A DNA stretch of 64,000 bases, taken from the NCBI GenBank assembly GCA_033791445.1, contig JASJGS010000198.1, positions 1 through 64,000 of the forward strand. Reading direction: 5' to 3'. The DNA comes from JANTGF01 sp033791445 (GTDB taxonomy: Bacteria > Bacteroidota > Bacteroidia > Bacteroidales > VadinHA17). Below are positions 18,203 through 26,765 of this stretch, piece after piece. Position 1 is the first letter of the stretch. Each line of letters begins with the position of its first letter. The notes below the pieces were generated by a model. The model searched no databases. It was given only the letters and a program-made list of their open reading frames with translations, and was not told the origin of the DNA. A program made the position numbers and the translations under genes.

Positions 18203-19561
18203 TTAATGAAATAATTGTTTTACAAGGTTCTCCATTTTCTCAATGGCAACAATTTCAATTTTATATTTTTTCCTGCTTAATCCTTTTTGATTGAATTTAG
18301 AAATGTAAATCTTTTCAAATCCCAGCTTCTCAGCCTCCGTAATTCTTTGTTCAATTCGGCTAACTGGCCTGATCTCGCCGGAAAGACCAACTTCAGCAGA
18401 AAAACATTTCTTCTTATTTACAGCAAAATCAAGACTTGATGATAAAATAGCGCTTACAACAGCCAGGTCAATGGCAGGATCAGATACCTTTATTCCTCCG
18501 GCAATATTCAGAAAAACATCTTTGGATGCTAATTTAAAACCCGCCCTTTTCTCAAGAACTGCAAGAAGCATGTTCAGTCTGCGTAAATCGAAGCCAGTAG
18601 ATGATCGCTGGGGTGTGCCATATACCGCTGAACTCACCAGGGCTTGTGACTCAATTAAGAATGGGCGTGTTCCATCGAGGGTTGCTGAAATGGCAACTCC
18701 ACTCAAATCTTCATCAAAATGAGAAATTAAAAGTTCCGAAGGATTGGAAACCTCCCGAAGTCCTTTGTCACTCATTTCAAAAATCCCCAGCTCAGATGTA
18801 GAACCAAAACGATTTTTGTTGGCTCGTAATATTCTGTATAGGTGGTTTCTGTCACCCTCGAAGTAAAGTACAGTATCAACAATATGTTCCAGAACTTTTG
18901 GACCTGCTAAATTTCCATCTTTAGTGATATGCCCAATTAGGATGACGGGAATTCCCGTTTCTTTTGCAAATCTAAGAAGGCGACTAGCACTTTCTCTAAC
19001 CTGTGAAACACTTCCTGGCGAGGACTCAATTCTGTCTGAAAATACTGTTTGGATTGAATCAATAATTACAATGCCTGGATTAATTTTTTCCAATTGATTC
19101 AATATATTTTCGAGCTTGGTTTCACAAAGGATATAACAGGTATCATTTTCTCCTCCAATTCTGTCAGCTCTTAGTCTTATTTGCTGTTCACTTTCTTCGC
19201 CAGAAACATATAGGGTACGGAATTTATTCGACTTAAGGGCTACTTGCAAAGCCATAGTTGATTTTCCAATACCAGGTTCCCCGCCAAGCAATGTTAATGA
19301 GCCTGGAACAAGTCCTCCACCTAGTAATCTGTTAAATTCAATATTATTGGTTAGAATCCGGTTATTCCCACTCATTTCAATCTCTGATAGCTTTTTCGGT
19401 TTAGATTGTATTGCAGGAGAAGAAGGAGAATATGGATCAGTCTTTTGGATAATTTCTTCTACATAGGTGTTCCATTCATTACAGGCTGGGCAATGCCCTA
19501 TCCATCTGGGAGAATCAGCACCACAGTTTTGACATAGAAATACTGTTTTGGTTTTGGCCAT
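18203..19561 (-). CDS. radA: DNA repair protein RadA
   Basis: 452 aa. The N-terminal zinc finger is C10xxC13 ... C24xxC27. The RecA-like ATPase has Walker A GGEPGIGKST (93-102), the RadA-specific KNRFG motif near 250, and a C-terminal Lon-protease-like domain with no catalytic role (SAEVGLSGEIRPV). RadA drives branch migration during recombinational repair. The next minus-strand gene is 18 bp downstream. A 79-bp gap separates it from the upstream nucleotidyltransferase gene. Confidence 0.96.
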   Translation of the reverse strand: MAKTKTVFLCQNCGADSPRWIGHCPACNEWNTYVEEIIQKTDPYSPSSPAIQSKPKKLSEIEMSGNNRILTNNIEFNRLLGGGLVPGSLTLLGGEPGIGKSTMALQVALKSNKFRTLYVSGEESEQQIRLRADRIGGENDTCYILCETKLENILNQLEKINPGIVIIDSIQTVFSDRIESSPGSVSQVRESASRLLRFAKETGIPVILIGHITKDGNLAGPKVLEHIVDTVLYFEGDRNHLYRILRANKNRFGSTSELGIFEMSDKGLREVSNPSELLISHFDEDLSGVAISATLDGTRPFLIESQALVSSAVYGTPQRSSTGFDLRRLNMLLAVLEKRAGFKLASKDVFLNIAGGIKVSDPAIDLAVVSAILSSSLDFAVNKKKCFSAEVGLSGEIRPVSRIEQRITEAEKLGFEKIYISKFNQKGLSRKKYKIEIVAIEKMENLVKQLFH

Positions 19562-19640
19562 TTAACAAATTCAAAGATTAGTAATGATAAAGCAAAATTG
19601 CAGATAATTATGAGGAAGGAAATAGTAATTTAAAAGACAA

Positions 19641-20135
19641 TTAATTAAGGCTTTTAATTTTCTTAATGATTCCCTCTGTTGAATACCCTTTGAGCAAATC
19701 GAAAGTTGTTATTTTTCCACCAATAGAGGTGACATAATCTATACCGGTTAAATCGTTGGTAACACATTCAGCCCCTTTTACCAGAACATCAGGATTGATT
19801 TCTTTAATGACATTCAGAGGATTTATATCATCAAAGAGAACAACATGGTCTACAAACTTAATGGCAGCAAGAACAATTGATCGAGTCCCATGATCCTGTA
19901 TAGGACGTCCCTGACCTTTTAATTTTGTAGAAGAGATATCTGAATGTAAGCCAACTATTAAAATATCACCCAGGTCGGAAGCTTTCGATAGAAATTCAAT
20001 ATGTCCCCTGTGCATTAAATCGAAGCAACCATGGGTAAAAACAATCTTTTTTTCTTTAAACCGGTAAACTGAAAGTGCATTTGAAAGTCCCGTTATATCA
20101 GTAACTTTATCCTGGATAAAATAATACTGGTTCAT
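19641..20135 (-). CDS. rfaE2: RfaE2-like cytidylyltransferase-family enzyme (ADP-heptose type)
   Basis: 164 aa, a single nucleotidyltransferase domain of the HxGH superfamily. HGCFDLMHRGH (35-45) binds the nucleotide phosphates. The segment GLHSDISSTKLKGQGRP near 62-78 and the late YSTEGIIKKI (the ST-type motif) fit the D-glycero-beta-D-manno-heptose 1-phosphate adenylyltransferase family used for LPS inner-core heptose. The matching kinase domain (RfaE1/HldA) is not fused and is not in the window. A glycerol-phosphate cytidylyltransferase-type role is the alternative. It lies 17 bp after the flippase-like gene on the same strand. Confidence 0.8.
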   Translation of the reverse strand: MNQYYFIQDKVTDITGLSNALSVYRFKEKKIVFTHGCFDLMHRGHIEFLSKASDLGDILIVGLHSDISSTKLKGQGRPIQDHGTRSIVLAAIKFVDHVVLFDDINPLNVIKEINPDVLVKGAECVTNDLTGIDYVTSIGGKITTFDLLKGYSTEGIIKKIKSLN

Positions 20136-20152
20136 TATTATGCTTGTTTTGT

Positions 20153-21163
20153 TTATTCTGCAATATAAGATTTTTTATTCTGCATTAAAACAAAATAAAG
20201 GGAAATTACACCTAAAATTACTACCATAAGCATTTGTGATTCATGTGATATGGTGGCATATACAAGCCCTTTCTCACGAGGAATACCGTATAAGGTCAAA
20301 CCCATTGAAACAAGCCAATGAAATGCACCAATTCCTCCCTGCACAGGAGCTACCATACCCAGCGATCCAATAACCAACAAGAAAAGGCCATCAATGGGAC
20401 CTAATCCTGAAGTTTCAGGAAGGGAAAAAACCATGGTCCAGGTCATCAAAAAATACATTGACCAAATAAATAAAGTGTGGAAAATAAAAGCGGGAAACTT
20501 TTTCATTTTAAACACAGACTTTAAACCGGTAATAACCCCCAGAACTAACTTCTTAACTTTTTTGAATATGGTTAAATGGGCAAATTTATCTCTATAAAAC
20601 CAGAGAATGACAATAAGTGAGATGATGGAAAGCAACAAAAACCATATCCAATTTGAAGATGGAAATAATCCTGATAGTTTTTGACTGATTGGTATAAAAA
20701 TGTGTTGTTTCATAAAATCGCCGAAGAAATCCATTTTAGCGAAAAAAATGGCAATAGTTATGAATATTAGCATTAACAGATCAATGGAACGCTCTACAAT
20801 TACTGTACCTATAAGCGAATCAAAAGGGATTTTATCAGTTTTGTGAAGAGAGCCACACCTGGTAATCTCCCCTAGTCGCGGCGCAGCCAGGTTAGCAAAA
20901 TAACCGATCATAACTGCGTAAAATGTATTGGTTGTTTTAGGATTGTATCCCAAAGGTTCAATTAGAAGCTTCCAGCGCATAGCTCGGCTAATATGACTAA
21001 GTACTCCAAAAGAAAGAGCAAGAGCTACCCACCAGTAATTTGCTTGCTTCAGGTCAACCCACAATTCTTTAAGGTTGATACCTTTGAAGGCCAGAAACAA
21101 CATGGCAATTCCAATTAAGAGAAATAGCAGGTATTTTACAACATTAAAGATTTTTTTTCTCAA
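20153..21163 (-). CDS. Flippase-like integral membrane protein (LPG synthase TM/UPF0104 family)
   Basis: Polytopic membrane protein with about eight hydrophobic segments. Family features include RAMRWKLLIEPLG near 64, YFANLAAPRLGEITRC near 93 and the late APVQGGIGAFHWLV. Relatives include the flippase part of lysylphosphatidylglycerol synthase and AglD-type proteins. Substrate is unknown. An ATG at 21241 exists but would overlap panD by 68 bp with residues that look like no domain, so I prefer the TTG at 21163 (LRKKIFNVVKYLL), 10 bp after the panD stop. It sits in a minus-strand run panC-panD-this gene-rfaE2. Confidence 0.8.
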   Translation of the reverse strand: MRKKIFNVVKYLLFLLIGIAMLFLAFKGINLKELWVDLKQANYWWVALALSFGVLSHISRAMRWKLLIEPLGYNPKTTNTFYAVMIGYFANLAAPRLGEITRCGSLHKTDKIPFDSLIGTVIVERSIDLLMLIFITIAIFFAKMDFFGDFMKQHIFIPISQKLSGLFPSSNWIWFLLLSIISLIVILWFYRDKFAHLTIFKKVKKLVLGVITGLKSVFKMKKFPAFIFHTLFIWSMYFLMTWTMVFSLPETSGLGPIDGLFLLVIGSLGMVAPVQGGIGAFHWLVSMGLTLYGIPREKGLVYATISHESQMLMVVILGVISLYFVLMQNKKSYIAE

Positions 21164-21173
21164 GACGAGATAA

Positions 21174-21524
21174 TTAGAGAATTTTGTTGGATAAGGTATC
21201 TGGAAATAAAAGAGTTGGTTTAAAAGATTTAGCCTCTTCAAGGTCCATCATAGCATAGGTGATAAGAATGATTACATCTCCTACTGCAGCTTTACGAGCA
21301 GCAGCTCCATTCAAACAGATGTCACCAGAACCTCTTTCTCCTTTTATTACATATGTTTCCAACCTTTCACCATTGTTTATGTTCACTACCTGAACTTTTT
21401 CATTTTCAATAATTCTGGCAGCATCCATTAAATTTTCATCAATAGTTATACTTCCAACATATTGCAGATTGGCCTCAGTAACGGTAACCTTATGGATTTT
21501 TGACTTAACTACTTCTATAAACAT
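21174..21524 (-). CDS. panD: Aspartate 1-decarboxylase
   Basis: 116 aa. The self-processing site is Gly24-Ser25 in QYVGSITID, which generates the pyruvoyl cofactor. ANLQYVGS and NGAAARKAAVGDVIILITYA are family blocks. It makes beta-alanine from aspartate for pantothenate, and panC lies 115 bp upstream on the same strand, so two pantothenate steps are clustered. The zymogen length matches the family. Confidence 0.97.
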   Translation of the reverse strand: MFIEVVKSKIHKVTVTEANLQYVGSITIDENLMDAARIIENEKVQVVNINNGERLETYVIKGERGSGDICLNGAAARKAAVGDVIILITYAMMDLEEAKSFKPTLLFPDTLSNKIL

Positions 21525-21639
21525 AGCGATGCAAAGTTACGGATAATGAATTGAAGTGCAAAAACATCATTATTTTTCCACCTAAAATTAAGTAACAACA
21601 ATTGTACCGGATATATGAATTTGAGTATTATTCTTCTGC

Positions 21640-22473
21640 TTAAATTCTAATATTATCTATTAATCTGATATTACCAACCCTTACAGCAACACAACCAAAA
21701 ATTTGTATTGCAGGGTCCCAATCTGAAATTGGCAACAAGCTTTTACCATCTACAATCTCAAAGTATTCTACTGAAAGTAAGGCGCTTTCATTCAAAAAGT
21801 CAATAGTTATCTGTTTGAGTTCTTTAACAGATATCTCTTTTGAAAGGGATGGTACATTGGACAAGGCCTGGTAAATTCTTGCAGATTCTTTCCTTTCAGC
21901 TGGACTTAGCAGTTGGTTTCTTGAACTCATTGCCAATCCATCAGATTCCCTGACAATAGGGCAGCCAATTATTTCAACTGGAGACTGTATGATCTCAATC
22001 AGTTTTCGTATAATAGCAAGTTGCTGAAGGTCTTTTTCACCAAAATATGCTTTAGCAGGATTAATTGTATCAAAAAGCTTACTTACAATCTGTGCAACAC
22101 CATTAAAGTGGCCTGAACGATGCATCCCCTCCATGACTTTTTCCAGGTTTCCAAAGTCAAAAATTCGATTGTCAGGTTTGGGGTACATTTCATTTACACT
22201 GGGGATAAATACAATATCATCTGGCCTTAGCAGATGATCTAAAGCTGCCAGATCTTTTGTGTTGTTCCTTGGATAGTTGTTTAAATCGTTTTTATCATTG
22301 AATTGAGTTGGATTCACAAAAATACTTACAACGATATTTTGGTTTTCTAGAATAGCAGCCTCAACTAATGAAAAATGGCCAATATGAAGGGCTCCCATAG
22401 TAGGAACAAATCCTAATTTTTCCCCTCCTTTGTTTATATTGGCGAGTTCTGATTTAGTATAAACAACTTTCAT
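21640..22473 (-). CDS. panC: Pantoate--beta-alanine ligase
   Basis: 277 aa from the fifth codon of the longest frame (MKVVYTKSEL). The nucleotide-binding PTMGALHIGH is at 24-33, followed by SIFVNPTQFN, the YFGEKDLQQ block and MSSRNQLL. It condenses pantoate with beta-alanine (the PanD product) using ATP. It is divergent from the GT5-like gene, with 174 bp between start codons. A minus-strand TATATTTG at 22494-22501 is a candidate -7 element. Confidence 0.97.
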   Translation of the reverse strand: MKVVYTKSELANINKGGEKLGFVPTMGALHIGHFSLVEAAILENQNIVVSIFVNPTQFNDKNDLNNYPRNNTKDLAALDHLLRPDDIVFIPSVNEMYPKPDNRIFDFGNLEKVMEGMHRSGHFNGVAQIVSKLFDTINPAKAYFGEKDLQQLAIIRKLIEIIQSPVEIIGCPIVRESDGLAMSSRNQLLSPAERKESARIYQALSNVPSLSKEISVKELKQITIDFLNESALLSVEYFEIVDGKSLLPISDWDPAIQIFGCVAVRVGNIRLIDNIRI

Positions 22474-22493
22474 AAATAGTAGCAAGGTTTACA

Positions 22494-22527
22494 CAAATAT
22501 ATATTTTAATATTTGTAAATTGTCCAA
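22494..22527 (-). promoter_or_regulatory. Candidate panC promoter
   Basis: On the minus strand TATATTTG (22494-22501) fits the Bacteroidetes -7 consensus TAnnTTTG, with a TTG 23 nt upstream (22525-22527) as a weak -33. The implied transcript starts about 15 nt before the panC ATG. Confidence 0.35.
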
Positions 22528-22647
22528 CAATATAATTTTAAATGGGTCCCAATTATTAAAAGGTCTCGAAATATGTGAAAAAAGCTCAAAAAATTGATTT
22601 TTTTTACTAATTTCGCACATCGTTTTGAACCTTAAGGCCTTTGATAG

Positions 22648-23478
22648 ATGGAAAAGTACAAAATTTTATATGTTTCTCAAGAAATCACGCCTTATCTCCC
22701 AGAAAATGAGATGTCTGAAGTTGGAAGATATCTTCCTCAATTGATGCAGGAAGAAGGATGTAAGATCCGAACATTTATGCCCAGGTATGGGGTTGTAAAT
22801 GAAAGACGTAACCAACTGCATGAAGTAATCAGGTTATCAGGGATGAACTTAATAATTGACGATACTGATCACCCTCTCATTATAAAAGTTGCATCTATTC
22901 AAGCAGCTCGTATGCAGGTGTATTTTATTGATAATGAAGAGTATTTTCATCGTAGATCTGTATTAACCAATAAGAAGGAGAAAGATTTTAAAGATAACGA
23001 TGAACGTGCCATTTTCTTTGCCCGTGGCGTACTTGAAACGGTAAAAAAATTAAGATGGTCTCCTGACATTATCCATTGTATTGGATGGTTTAGTGGCCTT
23101 GTTCCGGTTTACCTCAAGAATAACTATTTTGATGATCCGCTATTTATGAACTCCAAAGTTATATATTCGGTCTATAATGATACTTTTTCGAAGCCTTTAA
23201 ATAAGGATTTACCTAAGAAATTAATGCTCGAGGGCATTAAAAAAGAAGATTTATCGTTACTTAATTCAACAGACTTTGTAGATCTTAATAAGCTTGCAAT
23301 TCATCATTCTGATGGGGTAATTAATGGAAGTCAGGAAATGATGCCTGAGATTCAGGGATATATAAATGAGTTAAATATTCCAAATTTAGAATATCAGGGG
23401 AATGAAAATTATGCACAGGCTTATTCGGATTTTTATGACCGGATTTTAAATGGAGCTTCAAATGATTCAGACCAATAA
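22648..23478 (+). CDS. GT5-type (glycogen/starch synthase) N-terminal domain protein, half length
   Basis: 276 aa. It matches only the N-terminal Rossmann half of glycogen/starch synthases: ILYVSQEITPY at the start, RTFMPRYG near 45, VYFIDNEEYF near 92 and DIIHCIGWFSGLVPVYL near 143. The C-terminal GT-B half that binds most of the sugar nucleotide is missing, and the stop at 23476 is genuine. The loop that carries KxGGL in true synthases reads ENEMSEVGRYL here, without the Lys-Gly-Gly. Catalysis as a glycogen synthase is unlikely. It overlaps the start of the DUF4270 lipoprotein gene by 17 bp, so the two are coupled. Role unknown. Confidence 0.78.
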   Translation: MEKYKILYVSQEITPYLPENEMSEVGRYLPQLMQEEGCKIRTFMPRYGVVNERRNQLHEVIRLSGMNLIIDDTDHPLIIKVASIQAARMQVYFIDNEEYFHRRSVLTNKKEKDFKDNDERAIFFARGVLETVKKLRWSPDIIHCIGWFSGLVPVYLKNNYFDDPLFMNSKVIYSVYNDTFSKPLNKDLPKKLMLEGIKKEDLSLLNSTDFVDLNKLAIHHSDGVINGSQEMMPEIQGYINELNIPNLEYQGNENYAQAYSDFYDRILNGASNDSDQ

Positions 23479-24739
23479 GCCCTATTTCAGGGCCTTTTTT
23501 TTACTTATCTTACCATTGTTTTTTCTTTTTTTTACTGCTTGTGAGGAGGAACCAAGTGGTATTGGGATTGATCTTAAATTACCTGAACAGAGACTGAATG
23601 TCTTTTTTTCTGATACGAGCAGGTTTCAGGCCCTAACTTTTACTCAAGATTCAGTTCGTAGTGATGAGCCAGCTGTTTCACTTTTGGGTTCAATGGATGA
23701 TCCGGTATTTGGTAATTCAAAAGCGAATATTCTTACACAAATTGTACTTTCAGAAAGGCTATACCCTGGTGAAAATGCACATGTAGATTCCCTTCTTTTT
23801 ATTATTAAGCCAGGTGGTTTTTATGGAGATGAAAACTCTGAGTTTAATTTAAGTGTGTTCCAATCCAAAACTAGAGTTTATAAAGACTCTGCTTATTATT
23901 CCAACTTGAATGTTACCGATTCACTTGACATTAATTCTGTAGGTAGCACTACATATCTTCCAGGTGATTCCTTAATTAAGATTTATCTTAATCCAACATT
24001 TGGCGATTGGTTGATATCTGATACTTCTGCACTGGTTAGTCAATCTGCTTTTCAAGACCACTTTAATGGTTTTTATGTATCAGCAGAAGATTATTTAGGA
24101 GGAACTGGTGCTGTCACCTATATAGATTTATTATCTGCTGAGACACAGATTATTATGTATTATGGGAATTCCGAGGAGGACTCCTTGGTGTATCCATTTG
24201 ATATTAATACTACCTCGGCCAGGATAAACCTTTTTGATCATAATCCAAGTACTGCAGATGAGGCTCAGAAAATACATCATTTAGATGACAATATTGAGGA
24301 TACCATCTCATATGTTCAAGGCATGGCAGGAGTATATACCAAATTGGTACTTCCCTTTTTTGAAACCTGGAGAGATTCTATTCCAATGGCTGTAAATCAG
24401 GCTCAAATCATCATTAGCCTTTATGATACATCTTCAACTCAAGATTATCTTCCTGCAAATGAATATGATCTTTTTGTAAAAAATGAAGATGGACAATTGA
24501 ACGTAATTTTTGATAATTACCTGGGGGCCAATTATTTTGGAGGAACACTTGAGGATGGAGAAATTAGTTTTAATATTGCCACACATCTACAAGATTACCT
24601 GGATGGTAAAACAGATGAGAATGAATTTTACTTATTTGTAAAATCTCAGGCTTATATTCCAAATCGAAGTATTTTAACTAGCTCATTAAATTCTAAAAAT
24701 CTTAAATTTAGACTTACCTATACCCGATATTCTGATTAA
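23462..24739 (+). CDS. DUF4270-family lipoprotein
   Basis: 426 aa from the ATG at 23462; an ATG 12 bp earlier gives four extra residues. The lipoprotein signal has lipobox FTAC with Cys27. The body has the DUF4270 pattern: GIGIDL after the lipid Cys, then SLLGSMDDPVFG, DSLLFIIK, a long beta-rich region and a C-terminal LNSKNLKFRLTYTR. The family is common in Bacteroidota, and I know no assigned function. It is probably on the outer membrane or surface. It overlaps the GT5-like gene, so the two are co-expressed. There is a 173-bp gap before glmS. Confidence 0.85.
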   Translation: MIQTNKPYFRAFFLLILPLFFLFFTACEEEPSGIGIDLKLPEQRLNVFFSDTSRFQALTFTQDSVRSDEPAVSLLGSMDDPVFGNSKANILTQIVLSERLYPGENAHVDSLLFIIKPGGFYGDENSEFNLSVFQSKTRVYKDSAYYSNLNVTDSLDINSVGSTTYLPGDSLIKIYLNPTFGDWLISDTSALVSQSAFQDHFNGFYVSAEDYLGGTGAVTYIDLLSAETQIIMYYGNSEEDSLVYPFDINTTSARINLFDHNPSTADEAQKIHHLDDNIEDTISYVQGMAGVYTKLVLPFFETWRDSIPMAVNQAQIIISLYDTSSTQDYLPANEYDLFVKNEDGQLNVIFDNYLGANYFGGTLEDGEISFNIATHLQDYLDGKTDENEFYLFVKSQAYIPNRSILTSSLNSKNLKFRLTYTRYSD

Positions 24740-24912
24740 ATTCAGTTAGAATATATTTTTTCTTACTATGAATGTATCTATGTTATAATTTAGATTCAAG
24801 GAGTAGTTCTTAATTTAACTATCAGATTCTTTAATATTCGTAACAAACTGATTACTTAGTTCGTATATAAATTAATATATAGTTAGTTGTTAAATGTTAA
24901 TAAAGAATATAG

Positions 24913-26748
24913 ATGTGTGGAATTGTTGGTTATATAGGTAATAGTCAAGCTTATCCGATATTGATAAATGGGCTAAAAAGATTAGAGTATCGAGGGTATG
25001 ACTCTGCAGGGATATCAATCCTGAATTCAACAACAAAAACTTTTAAATGCAAGGGAAAAGTAAATGATCTTGAAGCGCATATAAATGGTGAAAGCGTTAC
25101 AGGTTCCATTGGTATTGGTCATACACGCTGGGCTACACATGGCGAACCAAATGACATAAATGCACACCCACATACGTCTCAAAAAGGGCATTTTATTTTA
25201 ATACATAACGGTATTATTGAAAATTACTCTGGGTTAAGAAGTGAACTCCAAAAGAAGGGCTATAAGTTTAAAAGTCAAACAGATACGGAAGTGTTAGTTA
25301 ATCTAATTGAACATATTTATCTTACTGCGAAAGTCTCCTCTGAGGTGGCTGTGCAATTAGCATTACATAAGGTTATTGGAGCCTATGGCCTGGTAATTAT
25401 ATGTGTAGATGAACCAGATCAATTAATTGCAGCCAGAAAAGGAAGTCCTCTGGTTGTCGGAGTGGGAGAAGGTGAGTACTTTTTGGCTTCTGATGCAACA
25501 CCCATAATTGAACACACGAAAAAGGTAATATACCTGAATGATGATGATATAGTGGTTTTAACAAGGGATTCATTAAAACTTAATAATTTAACTGAAAATG
25601 ATCTAAGTCCTGTTATCCAGACGTTGGATCTGGATATTGGAGAGATTGACAAAGGCGATTTTGATCATTTTATGTTGAAAGAAATTTTTGAGCAACCGAA
25701 ATCTATTAAAGATACTTTTAGAGGGAGAATATCGAAGGAGCAACTCAAAATATCGCTTGGTGGACTATTCGAATTTATGCCACGTTTAATAGATGCTAAA
25801 AGGATTTTGATTATAGGATGTGGTACCTCCTGGCATGCTGGTCTTGTTGGAGAATATTTGATTGAGGAATTTGCCAGGATTCCTGTTGAAGTAGAATATA
25901 GTTCAGAATTTCGTTATCGGAATCCAGTAATTTATGGTGATGATATTGTTATTGTTATAAGTCAAAGTGGAGAAACGGCTGATACTCTGGCGGCTATTCA
26001 TAAAGCCCATGATGCAGGGGCACTTGTTTTGGGTGTTTGTAATGTAGTTGGATCCAGTATTCCAAGAGAGAGTCATGGAGGGGTATATACTCATGCTGGC
26101 CCTGAGATTGGTGTCGCATCAACAAAAGCTTTTACAGCACAGGTTACTGTTCTTACAATGCTGGCTATGTTGTTAGGCAAAAAACGAAAGTATCTTAAAG
26201 AAGATTTTTATCGTAATTTTATTACTGAATTGCAGAAAATTCCCGAAAGAATAGAAGAGATTCTTGAGAATAACAATCAATTTAAGTCTATTGCAAAAGA
26301 ATATAAGGATGTAAATAATTTCCTATATTTGGGTAGGGGCTATTCATTTCCAGTAGCACTTGAAGGGGCCTTGAAACTAAAAGAAATTTCATATATACAT
26401 GCCGAAGGATACCCGGCTGCAGAAATGAAACATGGTCCAATTGCCTTAATTGATGAAAAGATGCCTGTTGTGGTTATCGCCCCTAAGGATGATTCTTATG
26501 AGAAGATAATAAGTAATATCCAGGAAATTAAAGCAAGGGGAGGAAAGGTAATTGCTATTGTAAGCAAAGGTGACAAAACAATTAGTGAAATGGCTGACCA
26601 TGTTATTGAAATCCCTTCCACCAATCTGGCCCTTATGCCTTTACTTACAGTTATACCCTTGCAACTCCTAGCTTATCATATCGCCGTAATGCGAGGCTGT
26701 AATGTTGATCAACCAAGGAATCTAGCAAAATCAGTCACCGTAGAATAA
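24913..26748 (+). CDS. glmS: Glucosamine--fructose-6-phosphate aminotransferase (isomerising)
   Basis: 611 aa. Cys2 of MCGIVGYIG is the glutaminase nucleophile once Met is removed. HTRWATHG and the NGIIENY block complete the Ntn glutaminase domain (to about 230). Two SIS domains follow, with GCGTSWHAG, SQSGETADT, the EIGVASTKAFT motif and the C-terminal AKSVTVE. It makes glucosamine 6-phosphate, the entry to UDP-GlcNAc and so to peptidoglycan, lipid A and the Wbp-type sugar encoded 4 kb away. No glmS ribozyme is evident in the 173 bp upstream. DUF4954 follows after 17 bp. Confidence 0.97.
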   Translation: MCGIVGYIGNSQAYPILINGLKRLEYRGYDSAGISILNSTTKTFKCKGKVNDLEAHINGESVTGSIGIGHTRWATHGEPNDINAHPHTSQKGHFILIHNGIIENYSGLRSELQKKGYKFKSQTDTEVLVNLIEHIYLTAKVSSEVAVQLALHKVIGAYGLVIICVDEPDQLIAARKGSPLVVGVGEGEYFLASDATPIIEHTKKVIYLNDDDIVVLTRDSLKLNNLTENDLSPVIQTLDLDIGEIDKGDFDHFMLKEIFEQPKSIKDTFRGRISKEQLKISLGGLFEFMPRLIDAKRILIIGCGTSWHAGLVGEYLIEEFARIPVEVEYSSEFRYRNPVIYGDDIVIVISQSGETADTLAAIHKAHDAGALVLGVCNVVGSSIPRESHGGVYTHAGPEIGVASTKAFTAQVTVLTMLAMLLGKKRKYLKEDFYRNFITELQKIPERIEEILENNNQFKSIAKEYKDVNNFLYLGRGYSFPVALEGALKLKEISYIHAEGYPAAEMKHGPIALIDEKMPVVVIAPKDDSYEKIISNIQEIKARGGKVIAIVSKGDKTISEMADHVIEIPSTNLALMPLLTVIPLQLLAYHIAVMRGCNVDQPRNLAKSVTVE

Positions 26749-26765
26749 GAGAAAAAATAAATTCA

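Noticed and set aside
21525..21639. Hairpin ATAATGA / TCATTAT followed by Ts between panC and panD
   Set aside because: The T-run is on the plus strand, where no gene ends, so it does not serve as a terminator for the minus-strand genes; the stem is short.
22648..23478. Glycogen synthase
   Set aside because: The C-terminal half and the KxGG loop are missing.
24740..24912. glmS ribozyme
   Set aside because: The 173-bp leader has no recognisable ribozyme core, and this class is mainly known from Gram-positive bacteria.
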